The position numbers and the translations under genes were made by a program. The notes below the pieces were generated by a model. The model made no database searches, was not told the DNA's origin, and saw only the letters and a program-made list of their open reading frames with translations. This document shows positions 25,828 through 34,746 of a DNA stretch of 56,237 bases, one piece after another (positions within the stretch are counted from its first letter, which is position 1; the number at the start of each line of letters is the position of its first letter). Source of the DNA: a virus. The stretch lies in IMG/VR virus record IMGVR_UViG_3300032462_000007, positions 1 through 56,237 of that record, one strand, 5' to 3'.

Positions 25828-27606
25828 CTAAACTAGTTTAAAACTATCTAAAAACATTCTAATATCTTCTGTCATCTCAGGCTTAGATTTTACCACATTT
25901 TCATCCTTCTTGTCAAGCTTAGATGATGACCATGTATGTACATCTACTTCCTGGATTTTCTCTCTTCTTGTATGGCTGATTGCATTATACACTGCCCCAC
26001 ACATAGCGTCAGCTAAATCCTTAGATTTTTTACGAGGGTGATCAACTTTATTATTATTCATAATTCTCAACTCTTGAAGTTCTTCAAGTAATAAGTCTAT
26101 TTGTGGAAGAATAACTCTTTCTTCATATACAAGCATCGATAAATCTTCATAGTGTTTCTTAGCAACAGACAACGTCTCTGTATTAATTCCAACACTCTTA
26201 AGATCTCTTTGAATATCAAAAGAGTTCCATCTATCAAATGTTACAAGCCCTAAATTAAAGCCTTTTCTTTTTAAATCAATGATCCAGTTTTTTACCTCTG
26301 ATAAATCTACTGGACCTTCTTTACGAGGCTCCCAATAAACAATTGCATCTACTATAACAAATGGAACTATCTGTTCATAGTCATTAAAAGATTGTACCTT
26401 TACCCATTTGTCAACGTGCCCAATTGCAACTGCACACTTGTCATGCTTTTGTGCAAGGTCAGCGTGGACATAGTATACCGCTTCAGGATCTGGTGTGAAC
26501 GACTCTTCAAGTCTTTTTCCAACATCGATTGGGTTATGCTTTTGAAAAGCCTTTTGTAGTTTTTCTCTATTCTTAAAGAATGCATCTGAGGAAGTTGTTG
26601 CCATACATGCAAAACGCATGAGAGCATCTATTGGATCTGTAAAAAATGAAATCTTAAAATCTTCAATACTTCTTGTTGGATTCATATTCCATGTAGTTCT
26701 TCTTAGTGCAAATACTCCAGGGTATTTATATGATTCAATATTATCTTCTTCCCATTCAATCTCAAACTTATTAGAAGGATCCTCTTCAGATAGTGTTGGA
26801 TTAATTATAAACTCATGTTTTCTAACTATTGTTTCTTTTTCTGCAATTACTTCATCATACCTTTGCGAAATAAAGTCTCCCTTGAATCGAGGGAATGATA
26901 GCAAGATTACTTTTCCAAAATCTGGAAAACGAGAATCAACAGATCCTCTAAAGGCTTTATAAATATTATCAGCAGTCTTAGCATTATCATTTCCTGCAAT
27001 AGATTCCATAGCAAAACCAGAAATCTCATCAAGTACTGCCAGCATCAAGTTTAGTCCTTCTGCAGACTCTCTTTCTGAGTGACCAGAATAGACAGTAATA
27101 GATTTATCAAACTCAATAGTATCCATTTTTGAATCATACTTGCCCGCAAACCAGGGTGAGTTTACAATCTTTGAACGGAATCCTTTGAAGAAAACATTCT
27201 TGGCCTGTTTAGCATTGATTGCAACATTCATTAAGTCGATAGCATCATCTGTTGGCTTTCCAAAATATCTTGATGGATCTTTTAAACAAAGAAGTTTGTA
27301 AACAAGATAGGCAGTTCCTACTGTAGAAGTAAAATCTTTTCCTGATCCTTTTCCGCACATGAGGATAACCTCACTCTTGGTATATTTTCTATAATGTTCT
27401 GAAGCTTTTTCAGCTCCCATGAATCTTGCCAGATCTTTTTCTAAATAAATTTGACTCATACATTCGACAAGCACATATTGGTATTCAGAAAGTGGTGGTT
27501 GCTTTAGATAATGGTCTCCCATGACGAATGTTCTGACATCTACTGGAAATTCTGCAAATGGACTTTCGTCAAGTGCTTCCATGAAGTCACTAATATCAAT
27601 TGTCAA
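25828..27606 (-). CDS. terL: terminase large subunit
   Basis: 592 residues from TTG 27606 (RBS GGCGGAG; ATG at codon 9 is an alternative). ATPase: Walker A-like CGKGSGKD (84-91), Walker B LMLAVLDEIS (188-197) with Asp193-Glu194. The nuclease half begins YYVHADLAQKHDKCAVAIGH with a catalytic Asp, has WNSFDIQRDL near 475 and HPRKKSKDLADAM near 530, giving the usual RNase H-like acidic set. It packages DNA into the prohead with the portal. It overlaps the small-subunit candidate by 11 nt. Confidence 0.92.
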   Translation of the reverse strand: MTIDISDFMEALDESPFAEFPVDVRTFVMGDHYLKQPPLSEYQYVLVECMSQIYLEKDLARFMGAEKASEHYRKYTKSEVILMCGKGSGKDFTSTVGTAYLVYKLLCLKDPSRYFGKPTDDAIDLMNVAINAKQAKNVFFKGFRSKIVNSPWFAGKYDSKMDTIEFDKSITVYSGHSERESAEGLNLMLAVLDEISGFAMESIAGNDNAKTADNIYKAFRGSVDSRFPDFGKVILLSFPRFKGDFISQRYDEVIAEKETIVRKHEFIINPTLSEEDPSNKFEIEWEEDNIESYKYPGVFALRRTTWNMNPTRSIEDFKISFFTDPIDALMRFACMATTSSDAFFKNREKLQKAFQKHNPIDVGKRLEESFTPDPEAVYYVHADLAQKHDKCAVAIGHVDKWVKVQSFNDYEQIVPFVIVDAIVYWEPRKEGPVDLSEVKNWIIDLKRKGFNLGLVTFDRWNSFDIQRDLKSVGINTETLSVAKKHYEDLSMLVYEERVILPQIDLLLEELQELRIMNNNKVDHPRKKSKDLADAMCGAVYNAISHTRREKIQEVDVHTWSSSKLDKKDENVVKSKPEMTEDIRMFLDSFKLV

Positions 27607-28123
27607 TTACAACAACTCCGCCTTCATTTACTTGTGATAATTTTGCCAACACCTTTGGACGACAGGAATCACATGAAGATGTCACTTCCTTTAAAATAGA
27701 GATTAGAATTTCTTGCTTTCTCTCTGTCTCTAACAATTCATCAGCAAGTTCTTGATTATCTAAAAGACCTGCTTTTTGTAACATCTCAAGTCTCTTGCCC
27801 TCAATGTCTGCGATTAATTTAATAGACGTTGTCTTTGCTGTTAGATTTGCACTTGCATCTGCAGAGTCAATAACCTCATATGCTTTTTTAATCAGAGATG
27901 AGAAGTGTTGGTCTGCTCCTGCAAGGGCTTCTTTTGCTCTGGCATGGATTGCCTGATTGTTTGCAGCCATTACTCTCCAGTCAGTAAGGAGTTCGACAAC
28001 CCTTTGTCTTGGGAGACTCAATGTTTTTGCAATATCTGAGGTATCAGATCCTTTTAGGTACTCTGATGCAACCTTGTTTACAAGGTCTAAATGATTAACT
28101 AGTGCTACTTCCTCGTTTGACAC
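27596..28123 (-). CDS. terS: terminase small subunit candidate
   Basis: 175 residues from GTG 28123 (RBS AGAGG). An N-terminal helix-turn-helix (EYLKGSDTSDIAKTLSLPRQ, then RVVELLTDW, about 21-50) is followed by a long helical region and a C-terminal helix. The assignment rests on HTH plus position directly before terL. A GC-rich actinophage analogue has the same 'D-I-A-K-x-L-x-x-x-R-x-x-V' helix. Confidence 0.65.
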   Translation of the reverse strand: MSNEEVALVNHLDLVNKVASEYLKGSDTSDIAKTLSLPRQRVVELLTDWRVMAANNQAIHARAKEALAGADQHFSSLIKKAYEVIDSADASANLTAKTTSIKLIADIEGKRLEMLQKAGLLDNQELADELLETERKQEILISILKEVTSSCDSCRPKVLAKLSQVNEGGVVVIDN

Positions 28124-28388
28124 GCTTACCTCTTTTCTTTACTACCTTAATTCTATCAGATTCAAACGATCTTTGCGGTCCAGAAGCACCTTTGTGTAAC
28201 TCATAACAGTCTACCCACACCTTATCATTATTTGGATTTGTTGATAGCTGTATAAACTTAAAAGTCATTCCATGTTCTCCAACTACCTTTATCAAGTCTC
28301 CTTGCTCTACCAAATGACCAGAAGTAGTTATCATAGAACACTCTCTTATGTATGGATCTAATACCTTAGACCTGTTTCTTTTAATCAC
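28095..28388 (-). CDS. conserved protein upstream of terminase
   Basis: GTG 28388 overlaps the upstream stop and is preferred to the in-frame TTG 28427. The 97 residues contain GHLVEQGDLIKVVGEHGMTF, KVWVDCYELHKGA, QRSFESDRIKVV and a basic end KKRGKRVKRGSS. The 'G-D-L-I-K-I-x-G-E-H-G...F-x-F...W-V-D-C-F-E...R-S-F...K-R-G-K-R-V-K-R' pattern is a known actinophage family found next to terminase; function unknown. Confidence 0.7.
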   Translation of the reverse strand: MIKRNRSKVLDPYIRECSMITTSGHLVEQGDLIKVVGEHGMTFKFIQLSTNPNNDKVWVDCYELHKGASGPQRSFESDRIKVVKKRGKRVKRGSSTS

Positions 28389-28719
28389 TTTCTTTTTCCA
28401 AAATTCTATATAGGGTAAGATATCCAATTAGATCAAGCACAGTATCTTCTGTACCAAACTCTTTACCATTTTTAATACGATTTAGCTTATCATCAATTCT
28501 ACTACGAATCTGTTCTTTTGGACTTGCATTACTAAAAATACTTATTGGCTTATTGAAAGCACTACCATAAGAGATATTCTTACTAATTAAAAGATTTGCT
28601 ATTTCCAAACATTCTCTTAGAATACTATCTCCAGACGGTGCTTTCAAAGATAAGTCATAAAGGTCTTCAAAATCTTTTACCCAACCCTTTTTATAGTCTG
28701 GTAAATTATATTCTGCCAT
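28381..28719 (-). CDS. DUF1599-like nucleotide-modification-associated protein
   Basis: 112 residues. SKNISYGSAFNKPISIFSNA, then SRIDDKLNRIKNG and DTVLDLIGYLTLYRI follow the DUF1599/Nmad1 helical fold (K-x-x-x-Y-G...D-K-L-x-R...D-x-x-x-D-L-I-x-Y). The family is related to all-alpha NTP pyrophosphatases and is found in phages with modified nucleotides and in nucleotide-pool modules. Combined with MazG (32158) it suggests pool sanitation. It overlaps both neighbours. Confidence 0.7.
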   Translation of the reverse strand: MAEYNLPDYKKGWVKDFEDLYDLSLKAPSGDSILRECLEIANLLISKNISYGSAFNKPISIFSNASPKEQIRSRIDDKLNRIKNGKEFGTEDTVLDLIGYLTLYRILEKESD

Positions 28720-28871
28720 TACTTTCTCCTACTCTTTTTTAATTCAAATTTACCAAGATATACATAGATAGTTTCAGCAGACACTCCACACTCTTTTGCA
28801 ATGTCTTCTGGGGTTTTTTTATCTACCAAGTACCTTTTAGTTAACCAATTTTTATTGGTGTACATTTTCAT
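28719..28871 (-). CDS. small helix-turn-helix protein (50 aa)
   Basis: 50 residues (start ATG 28871 or 28865) with WLTKRYLVDKKTPEDIAKEC, then GVSAETIYVYLGKFELKK: a short HTH of the type Y-x-x-x-x-x-S/T-x-x-x-I-A-x-x-x-x-V-S-x-x-T-I-x-x-x-L, as found in resolvase-like and homing-enzyme-associated HTH. It could act as a regulator of the operon it heads. It overlaps the next gene by one base. Confidence 0.65.
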   Translation of the reverse strand: MKMYTNKNWLTKRYLVDKKTPEDIAKECGVSAETIYVYLGKFELKKSRRK

Positions 28872-28898
28872 TTTATAATAATCTCATCTATAAGTCAA
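28870..28898 (-). promoter_or_regulatory. promoter of the HTH / terminase operon
   Basis: Minus strand: TTGACT (28898-28893), 17-bp spacer, TAAAAT (28875-28870). It overlaps the end of the RuvC-like gene. ATG 28865 is 4 nt past the -10. Confidence 0.55.
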
Positions 28899-29475
28899 GT
28901 TTCGTTATCTTATTCCAGTTTTTTGTTGAATACCATCCAATAGCAATTGCATCTGCAACATCGTTATCGTCTACATCCGTCATGAACTCTATGTTAACAA
29001 GTCTAATAGTTCTATTTTTTCTGAACTCTCTTTCTTTTCCTTTATACCAGGACTCTGACTTTCCAGGGGTGTCTTTCCTTAGCACAAACTTTTCTTCTTT
29101 TGTTAACACTTTGTTTCCGATCCAGTTCTGCCAAGCAACTGGTGTACAAGGATAGATATTTTTAACACCATTTAAATATGCTGCACTAACAACTGCGCCT
29201 TGTGCAAGAGCCAGTTGCATAGACACCTTTGGAGAGTTTGCAAATATAGTGTTTTCAATAACCATAGCTTCAACATTAAAATCTTTTAATATTGGAGTAA
29301 GTTTTTTACAAGCATCTCCAGCTTTTTGATAGTGGTCGTTGCCAACAAAATTAACTTTTCCAAACTTTACTAAATTATCATTTTCAAATATTGCAAATGC
29401 AACTGAAGTTGAAGAGGCATCTACAGATATAAATCTTTTTGGCTTTCCAACATCTTTCCAACTAAGTTTGCTCAT
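28888..29475 (-). CDS. RuvC-like Holliday-junction resolvase
   Basis: ATG 29475 has RBS AGGGGG, so the TTG at 29481 is not used. 195 residues with an RNase H/RuvC layout: SVDASSTSVAFAIFENDN (catalytic Asp near 17), AMVIENTIFANSPKVS (Glu near 75) and DVDDNDVADAIAIGWY (paired acidic residues near 178-182). RuvC-type enzymes resolve branched DNA before packaging. It is downstream of the Cas4-like and RecA genes. The first 15 residues carry KLSWKDVGKPKRF, typical of the phage branch. Confidence 0.82.
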   Translation of the reverse strand: MSKLSWKDVGKPKRFISVDASSTSVAFAIFENDNLVKFGKVNFVGNDHYQKAGDACKKLTPILKDFNVEAMVIENTIFANSPKVSMQLALAQGAVVSAAYLNGVKNIYPCTPVAWQNWIGNKVLTKEEKFVLRKDTPGKSESWYKGKEREFRKNRTIRLVNIEFMTDVDDNDVADAIAIGWYSTKNWNKITKLDL

Positions 29476-29755
29476 AGTCAAAGAACCCCCTAATATCTTT
29501 CAGTGTTTGTTCTAACTTTCTTTTGCTCATCATACAAATATTGCAAAAACCAATGTCGTTATAGATACTAATTTCTATTCCGCAACCACCCGCACACTTT
29601 CTACTTCTACTGGCACGGGATTTTATTTGTAAAATTTTGTGTCTTTTGACAATCTTTTCTTTTGTAGCGTTTACTCTACAATCAGAGGAACAATAGATTT
29701 GATTCTTATTGTTACTTTGAAATTGGATGTCGCAAAATTTACAAAATTTAGTCAA
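29462..29755 (-). CDS. multi-zinc-finger protein (97 aa)
   Basis: TTG 29755 follows AAGGAAAGACC. Ten cysteines: FCKFCDIQFQ at 4-13, YCSSDC at 21-26, KCAGGCGIEI near 54, FCNICM near 70. First part (C-x2-C...Y-C-S-x-x-C-R) is like the FCS/HIT-type finger common in phage proteins near homing endonucleases. The nature of DNA or RNA binding is not known. Overlaps both neighbours. Confidence 0.65.
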   Translation of the reverse strand: MTKFCKFCDIQFQSNNKNQIYCSSDCRVNATKEKIVKRHKILQIKSRASRSRKCAGGCGIEISIYNDIGFCNICMMSKRKLEQTLKDIRGFFDYEQT

Positions 29756-30527
29756 GGTCTTTCCTTGGCTTTATTTTAATATCACCCTTTGGTTTTGCAT
29801 AACAGGCTGTCTGAAAATCACAACCCTTGCAGACCTTAGAATTTGAACGGTATGGATTCTCTGGGAGTAGTCCTTCGTCAGACGCTTTCTTAACTTCTCG
29901 CATCCAGTCAAAGAAATAGTTTATAAAATCTTTATAATGCTGACTAATTTTGATCGGGAACATAGAAATCTCATGACTATTTTTTGATTCATATAGAAGA
30001 AAAGCAAAGCCCTTCTTAAGAATCTTCATATAGATTAGAAGTTGTTCAACATGATATTTTCTTGGCTCACCCTTAACATTTAAATAATGAAATGAATCTT
30101 CATTTAATGTTTTAATTTCAGTAAGAATATCCATATCATTCCATCGAATAACTGCATCAGTTCTACCTGAGATTGGTGGATCATCGTGGGTCAATCTTTC
30201 TTCATTCGTAACCAGAATGCCAGCATGTTCCATAGCTTTTTCAATACGTCCATGCCTATCTGTACCACTATCCATATTTGCAACTGAGAACCAGTCTGTC
30301 TTAGACTCTGCCTCGTTGCCCTCAAACCAAAGATACCAAAATCTTGGACACTTTCCTGCACCATAGGTTAATGATGACGGGGTAAAACTATCTCTCTTTT
30401 TAAAAGAACCTTTTCTTTGTGCGGCATAACCTTCTTTAATCTTGTCAACAATTTCTTGACTATTGATTAAACTTTCCTCACTCTTCTTTGGTTTGTCTAC
30501 TAACTTGCTTATAAGGGTCTTAGCCAT
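29748..30527 (-). CDS. Cas4-like PD-(D/E)XK exonuclease
   Basis: 259 residues. Cys60 in KCPRFWYLW, catalytic Asp124 (GRTDAVI), Glu137-x-Lys139 (TEIKT), Gln in VEQLLIYM near 158, and a C-terminal Cys triad in VCKGCDFQTACY (about 233-244). Four Cys around the nuclease are the Fe-S site of Cas4/AddB-type enzymes. It probably resects DNA for RecA, encoded three genes downstream in genome order. No CRISPR array is seen in the window. Confidence 0.88.
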   Translation of the reverse strand: MAKTLISKLVDKPKKSEESLINSQEIVDKIKEGYAAQRKGSFKKRDSFTPSSLTYGAGKCPRFWYLWFEGNEAESKTDWFSVANMDSGTDRHGRIEKAMEHAGILVTNEERLTHDDPPISGRTDAVIRWNDMDILTEIKTLNEDSFHYLNVKGEPRKYHVEQLLIYMKILKKGFAFLLYESKNSHEISMFPIKISQHYKDFINYFFDWMREVKKASDEGLLPENPYRSNSKVCKGCDFQTACYAKPKGDIKIKPRKDLD

Positions 30528-30837
30528 GACTGTTCCTAACTGTATATTTTAAAGCGTCAGCCAACTTTTCGGTTGCCGCTGCTGCTGAATAGTAAATATT
30601 CTTTTTATCTCTTTCATCTTTCTTAACATTAGTATACCAGGCAGCAAGCATTGCAAATTTTGCAGAGTACGATTGTAGTCTTACAATCAACTCGATGCCA
30701 ACTGCTGCTGGAATATCTGGCTTAGAAATTAGCTTTGCAATAAGTGCAAGAGCATGAGTTAGCTCTTCGTCTTTCATATGCTCAGATATTTCATTAAAAC
30801 CATTCACCTGATTTAATAACTCAACTGTTGTTTCCAT
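30520..30837 (-). CDS. conserved actinophage helical protein (105 aa)
   Basis: 105 residues, all-helical: HALALIAKLISKPDIPAAVG, then IVRLQSYSAKFAMLAAWYTN and YYSAAAATEKLADALKY. The 'L-Q-x-x-x-x-K-x-x-x-x-A-x-W-Y' helix recurs in actinophages beside Cas4/RecA genes; function unknown. It overlaps the neighbours by 8 and 17 nt. Confidence 0.65.
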   Translation of the reverse strand: METTVELLNQVNGFNEISEHMKDEELTHALALIAKLISKPDIPAAVGIELIVRLQSYSAKFAMLAAWYTNVKKDERDKKNIYYSAAAATEKLADALKYTVRNSHG

Positions 30838-31120
30838 TATTCCTCAATTCTTCAAAGACTTCCCATTCAATTACAGCGAGTCTGACTTTTTTACTTCCCT
30901 CACCAATTACTAACATTAGTGCTGGATTCTTTGACCGATCTACTTTCAACGTGTCTGTCACAATCTTTGCCCAATTATCTTGGCTAATGGAAAAACTTTT
31001 AGAGTATTCCTTAACGTCTACTACGAACTCGTCATCGCTACCGTCAGCTTTGACAGCACCTCTTCCAGAGTTCTTGTGAGCCTTTAGCCCTGCTCTCTTT
31101 AATTCAGCACGTTCACTCAT
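30821..31120 (-). CDS. putative small PD-(D/E)XK-type protein (99 aa)
   Basis: 99 residues. NSGRGAVKADGSDDEFVVDV then KEYSKSFSISQDNWAKIVTD and PALMLVIG. The arrangement S-G-R-G-x-x-K-x-D-G...(D/E)-x-K-E-x-x-x-S-x-S...W-x-K resembles compact phage Holliday-junction resolvase-like nucleases of the PD-(D/E)XK fold (Asp27, Asp35, Lys37). Conserved next to recA. Assignment moderate. Confidence 0.55.
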   Translation of the reverse strand: MSERAELKRAGLKAHKNSGRGAVKADGSDDEFVVDVKEYSKSFSISQDNWAKIVTDTLKVDRSKNPALMLVIGEGSKKVRLAVIEWEVFEELRNNGNNS

Positions 31121-31147
31121 CAGTACCCCTTGACATTAATATTTACT

Positions 31148-32161
31148 TTAGACATTTACTTTTGCCTCTAACTCTACTATTCTTTTTGGATCTTCTCTAA
31201 GCCATTTAATAACGCTTTCTCTACCCTGGAGTTTTTCTTCTCCAATGGTATACCAGGCTCCGCCCTTTTTAATTGCTCCAACCAGCTCTGCGGTATCAAC
31301 TAAATCTGCTACCTTGTCTACGCCCATCTCTCCGTCTCCATCGAAATAGAAATCGTAAGAACCTGCAACAAATGCTGGACCAGTTTTATTAAAATCAATA
31401 TGCCAATTAACTACACGACCAATTTTAGATTCTATAATCTTATCTCCAGAAACAATCTTGCCTTTAATTGCCTGATTATCTGATTCGCTTGACCATAGTT
31501 TTATAATTGTGCTACTGAAGAACTTAACAGCATGACCACCAGTCGGCTGATGACTTGCAAACATTGCACCGATATTATTACGTTGCTGAGATATTAAGAT
31601 AAGAAGTGTTGGCTTCTCATTATTATTAGAATAGTTAAGCATCTTGACTGCATTTGTCATATCTCTTGCTTCAGCACCAATTTGTTTTGTATTTTCTAAT
31701 TGTTTTAATTCTTCAGAATCTTTTTCAAAGTAAATTGCAGGAAGTAGTGCAGATATGGAATCAACTATTAGAATATCAACTCCAGCTTTCATAAGTTGTA
31801 CACCAACATCAACCATTTCATTAATACTTCTGGCATTTGAATAAATTAATTGTTCAACATCTACCCCAAGTTTTCTTGCCCATTCTGGATCAAATGATGC
31901 CTCAGCATCAATCCAAGCACAAATCTTTCCCTCTTTTTGTGCATCGGCAATCATCTGCAAACAAAATGATGACTTGCCAGCAGACTTGTTTCCCCAAACA
32001 AGCACTTGTCGACCATAGGCCAGCCCACCTTTTAGAGCATTGTTTAAACTAATACTTGGAGTCTTTTGCTTAGTAATTTCGATAGTAGCTCCACTTGTAA
32101 TCTTCTTTCGTAATTTTGGATCAAGTTGAGATAAAAATTCATCAAGGTCTATCTTTGTCAT
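31148..32161 (-). CDS. recA: RecA recombinase
   Basis: 337 residues. Walker A GNKSAGKS (57-64), the acidic Glu after the next strand (WIDAEASFDPEWAR), Walker B DILIVDSISALLP near 128 and SQQRNNIGAMFASHQPTGGH covering loop L1/L2 near 190-210. N-terminal polymerisation helix is short and the C-terminal domain is truncated compared with bacterial RecA (about 350), as usual in phages. Performs strand exchange; with Cas4-like and RuvC-like proteins it makes a full recombination set. Confidence 0.92.
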   Translation of the reverse strand: MTKIDLDEFLSQLDPKLRKKITSGATIEITKQKTPSISLNNALKGGLAYGRQVLVWGNKSAGKSSFCLQMIADAQKEGKICAWIDAEASFDPEWARKLGVDVEQLIYSNARSINEMVDVGVQLMKAGVDILIVDSISALLPAIYFEKDSEELKQLENTKQIGAEARDMTNAVKMLNYSNNNEKPTLLILISQQRNNIGAMFASHQPTGGHAVKFFSSTIIKLWSSESDNQAIKGKIVSGDKIIESKIGRVVNWHIDFNKTGPAFVAGSYDFYFDGDGEMGVDKVADLVDTAELVGAIKKGGAWYTIGEEKLQGRESVIKWLREDPKRIVELEAKVNV

Positions 32162-32484
32162 GCTAAAACCCCATGCATCTTTGGACGTTCTATATTCTTT
32201 GAAACTTTTCTTTTCAAAGATTCTTCTAAAGATATATTTGTATATTTATCTCTAACTAAACCAGCATATAGGTCTAAGACTCTAATAACGATGTCGGCTA
32301 GTTCTTCCACTACCTGCTCGTCACCCTTCTCCTTGCGTATTGCCTCGAGTACCTCAGACACTTCTGAGTGCACCATCGCAAGCTGTTTTAGATAGAAAAT
32401 TGTTCCGTTATTATCATCCCAGAATCCCTTATCTCTTGCATTTGCGTGAATCACTGCCGCAAACTCGTCAATTACAATAGCCAT
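32158..32484 (-). CDS. MazG-like NTP pyrophosphohydrolase
   Basis: 108 residues. KQLAMVHSEVSEVLEAIRKE (about 31-50) and EELADIVIRVLDLYAGL (about 60-76) give the E-x-x-E...E-x-x-D metal-binding motif of MazG-type all-alpha pyrophosphatases. Phage MazG hydrolyses nucleoside triphosphates and may lower (p)ppGpp or clear non-canonical nucleotides. Its ATG overlaps dnaE-C by none and recA by 4 nt. Confidence 0.85.
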   Translation of the reverse strand: MAIVIDEFAAVIHANARDKGFWDDNNGTIFYLKQLAMVHSEVSEVLEAIRKEKGDEQVVEELADIVIRVLDLYAGLVRDKYTNISLEESLKRKVSKNIERPKMHGVLA

Positions 32485-34746
32485 TTATAATACCTCCATT
32501 AGTGTAGTAGTTCCTTCTTTTGTCTTTCCAAAATTAATCTTTGCCACGCTACCTGGCTGACACTTCATGTACCCAGTCGAGAACATTGTTGGAAATACCA
32601 TTGCAGCAATCATCTCTCTTGAACTATTAGCAACAATCATATTAGCCATTCTTTTTCCAGCCTTAGTAACCCTTGGAGTAAATGATAGCACAAAGTGCTC
32701 ATCATTTGCAAATGGGACTTGCTTATAGTTTAAAAACTTAATAAGAGGACTATCTTTATGCTCTTTTAATTCATCAACTGGAATTGCTTCAGAGATTCTA
32801 TTTGCACCTGCAAGAATTAAATATGTTCTTCCAGGCTCAATTTTAGTCTCTTCTTCATCAAATATTCCGACTACTCCAGTTGAGTCCATAATTTCTACTC
32901 TTGACCAACCTTTACCACGCTTAATATTTTTTGCAATGCCAAGAAGAACAAATACATTTTCTTCATCAAATTCTTCTATCAAACTTACATAAGCATAATA
33001 GTGTTGAGGAATGCTTGTATTCAATTCAGGTAGATTAAGATACTCATAAAGATTTTCTCTTACCCTTTCTTCATCCCTCGGATTATCTGCAAATGTTAAT
33101 GCGCCAATTGAATCAAGTGCTTCGACTGCTCTTGAACTAATTCCACTTGCCTTTTCATGAGAGAAGTCTTGGAACTCTTGCTTCGACTGAAACGGTCTAC
33201 CTGAAATAATCTTCTTGGCAACTCCGTCAGATAGCCACTTGATTGCAGCAAGGCCAAATCTAATGCCATTGCCCTCAATTTTGAAGTCTGAATCTGACTC
33301 ATTGATATGTGGAAGCTTTAACGAGATTCCCATGCGCTTTGCCTCAATTAAATATTCTGTACGGGTATCGCTATCTTTCTCACTCTTTAGAATTGAGAAT
33401 ATAAATTCGATTGGGTAGTATTGCTTAAGCCAAGCAGTCCAATAGGATAGCGTTGAGTATGCGACAGCGTGAGACTTGTTAAAGGAATATCCTGCATGAG
33501 CCTCGAAATCGTGCCATAACTTTGTTGCCCTAATTCCGATATGCTTTTCTGCATTGTTAATAAACTTATCTTTAAAGAGGTCAAACTCTTTGGCATCCTT
33601 TTTCTTTCCAATAATCTTACGAACCTTGTCCGCCTCAACCATTGTCATGCCACCGAGAATAACACACGCTTGCATTACTTGCTCCTGATACAAAACACAT
33701 CCATAGGTATCTTTCAAATAATCATTCATAGACGGATGAATATATTCCACCATCTCCTTGCCATGCTTACGGGCAATGTATGATTTTCCAATGGTATTCA
33801 TAGCACCTGGTCTAACAAGAGCATTGGATGCAACTAATTCATCAAAGTTATTAACCCTCAACTTAATCAAAAGATTTGTATAAGGCCTTGCCTCACACTG
33901 GAAGACACCCTTAGTACGCCCCTCAGACAGCATTTCAAATACTTTTCTGTCATTTAGGGGTATTGCCTTTAGATCAATATCTATTCCGTGACGTTCTTTA
34001 ATTGTTTTAATAGTCTGATCAATTACAGTCAATGTTTTTAGACCAAGAATATCAAGTTTAATAAGTCCAATTTCAGCAGCTTCTTCCATATCAACTGCGA
34101 CTACTGGAATTCTTTTCTTACTACCTGGGGCTACCCGTGTTTCAAGTGGTGCATATTTAAAAATTTCATCCTTTGCAGTAACAACTCCTGCAGCATGGAT
34201 TCCAGTTCCACGGATTCTTCCTCTAAGTTGCTCACCATATTTAACAATTTCAGGGTATTTCATTCTAAACCATTGTGCTCCTGCTGATCTTGTAAAGTCT
34301 TCCCAAGTGTCAACACTCTTCAAAACTTTATTCACATCATTAAGAGGGATGTTAAATGCTCTGGCAACATCTCTTACAACACCCTTTTCTTTAAATTCTA
34401 AGAATGTAGCAATAGATGCAACATTTTTATATTCCCGTTCAAGATATGACTTTACTTCTTCTCGCCTATCATCTGCAAAGTCAGTATCTATGTCTGGGAA
34501 GTCCTCGCGGCCATGATAAACCTCTAAGCCTACAGGATAGGTCTTTGGTTCTTCATCTGTTATCCCAATCAAGTATGCAACTGAAGAAGAAATCTTGTTA
34601 GATACCTTTTCTTTACCAACATGCTTCAGATATAGATCTTCAATTTTAAGATTATTTATTGCACATATCTCGTCAACTACCCACGAATCATCTAGAACAG
34701 ATCTCTTTGATTGACTCACTAAATCCTTCAGGTCTAAAATCGACAT
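32485..34746 (-). CDS. dnaE: DNA polymerase III alpha, C-terminal part of split DnaE
   Basis: 753 residues containing all three catalytic aspartates: FPDIDTDF (Asp85, Asp87) and KLDILGLKTLTVID (near 237). Then finger motifs VRPGAMNTIGKSYIARKHGK, GCVLYQEQVMQ, HAGYSFNKSHAVAYSTLSYW, and an OB domain near 600-700. Residues 1-79 have no counterpart in ordinary DnaE: the polymerase homology begins at Arg80 (REDFPDID). Its ATG has its own RBS (AAAGAAAGG) lying inside the HNH gene, so it is made as a separate chain that must pair with the N-terminal part (35290-36579). Confidence 0.9.
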   Translation of the reverse strand: MSILDLKDLVSQSKRSVLDDSWVVDEICAINNLKIEDLYLKHVGKEKVSNKISSSVAYLIGITDEEPKTYPVGLEVYHGREDFPDIDTDFADDRREEVKSYLEREYKNVASIATFLEFKEKGVVRDVARAFNIPLNDVNKVLKSVDTWEDFTRSAGAQWFRMKYPEIVKYGEQLRGRIRGTGIHAAGVVTAKDEIFKYAPLETRVAPGSKKRIPVVAVDMEEAAEIGLIKLDILGLKTLTVIDQTIKTIKERHGIDIDLKAIPLNDRKVFEMLSEGRTKGVFQCEARPYTNLLIKLRVNNFDELVASNALVRPGAMNTIGKSYIARKHGKEMVEYIHPSMNDYLKDTYGCVLYQEQVMQACVILGGMTMVEADKVRKIIGKKKDAKEFDLFKDKFINNAEKHIGIRATKLWHDFEAHAGYSFNKSHAVAYSTLSYWTAWLKQYYPIEFIFSILKSEKDSDTRTEYLIEAKRMGISLKLPHINESDSDFKIEGNGIRFGLAAIKWLSDGVAKKIISGRPFQSKQEFQDFSHEKASGISSRAVEALDSIGALTFADNPRDEERVRENLYEYLNLPELNTSIPQHYYAYVSLIEEFDEENVFVLLGIAKNIKRGKGWSRVEIMDSTGVVGIFDEEETKIEPGRTYLILAGANRISEAIPVDELKEHKDSPLIKFLNYKQVPFANDEHFVLSFTPRVTKAGKRMANMIVANSSREMIAAMVFPTMFSTGYMKCQPGSVAKINFGKTKEGTTTLMEVL

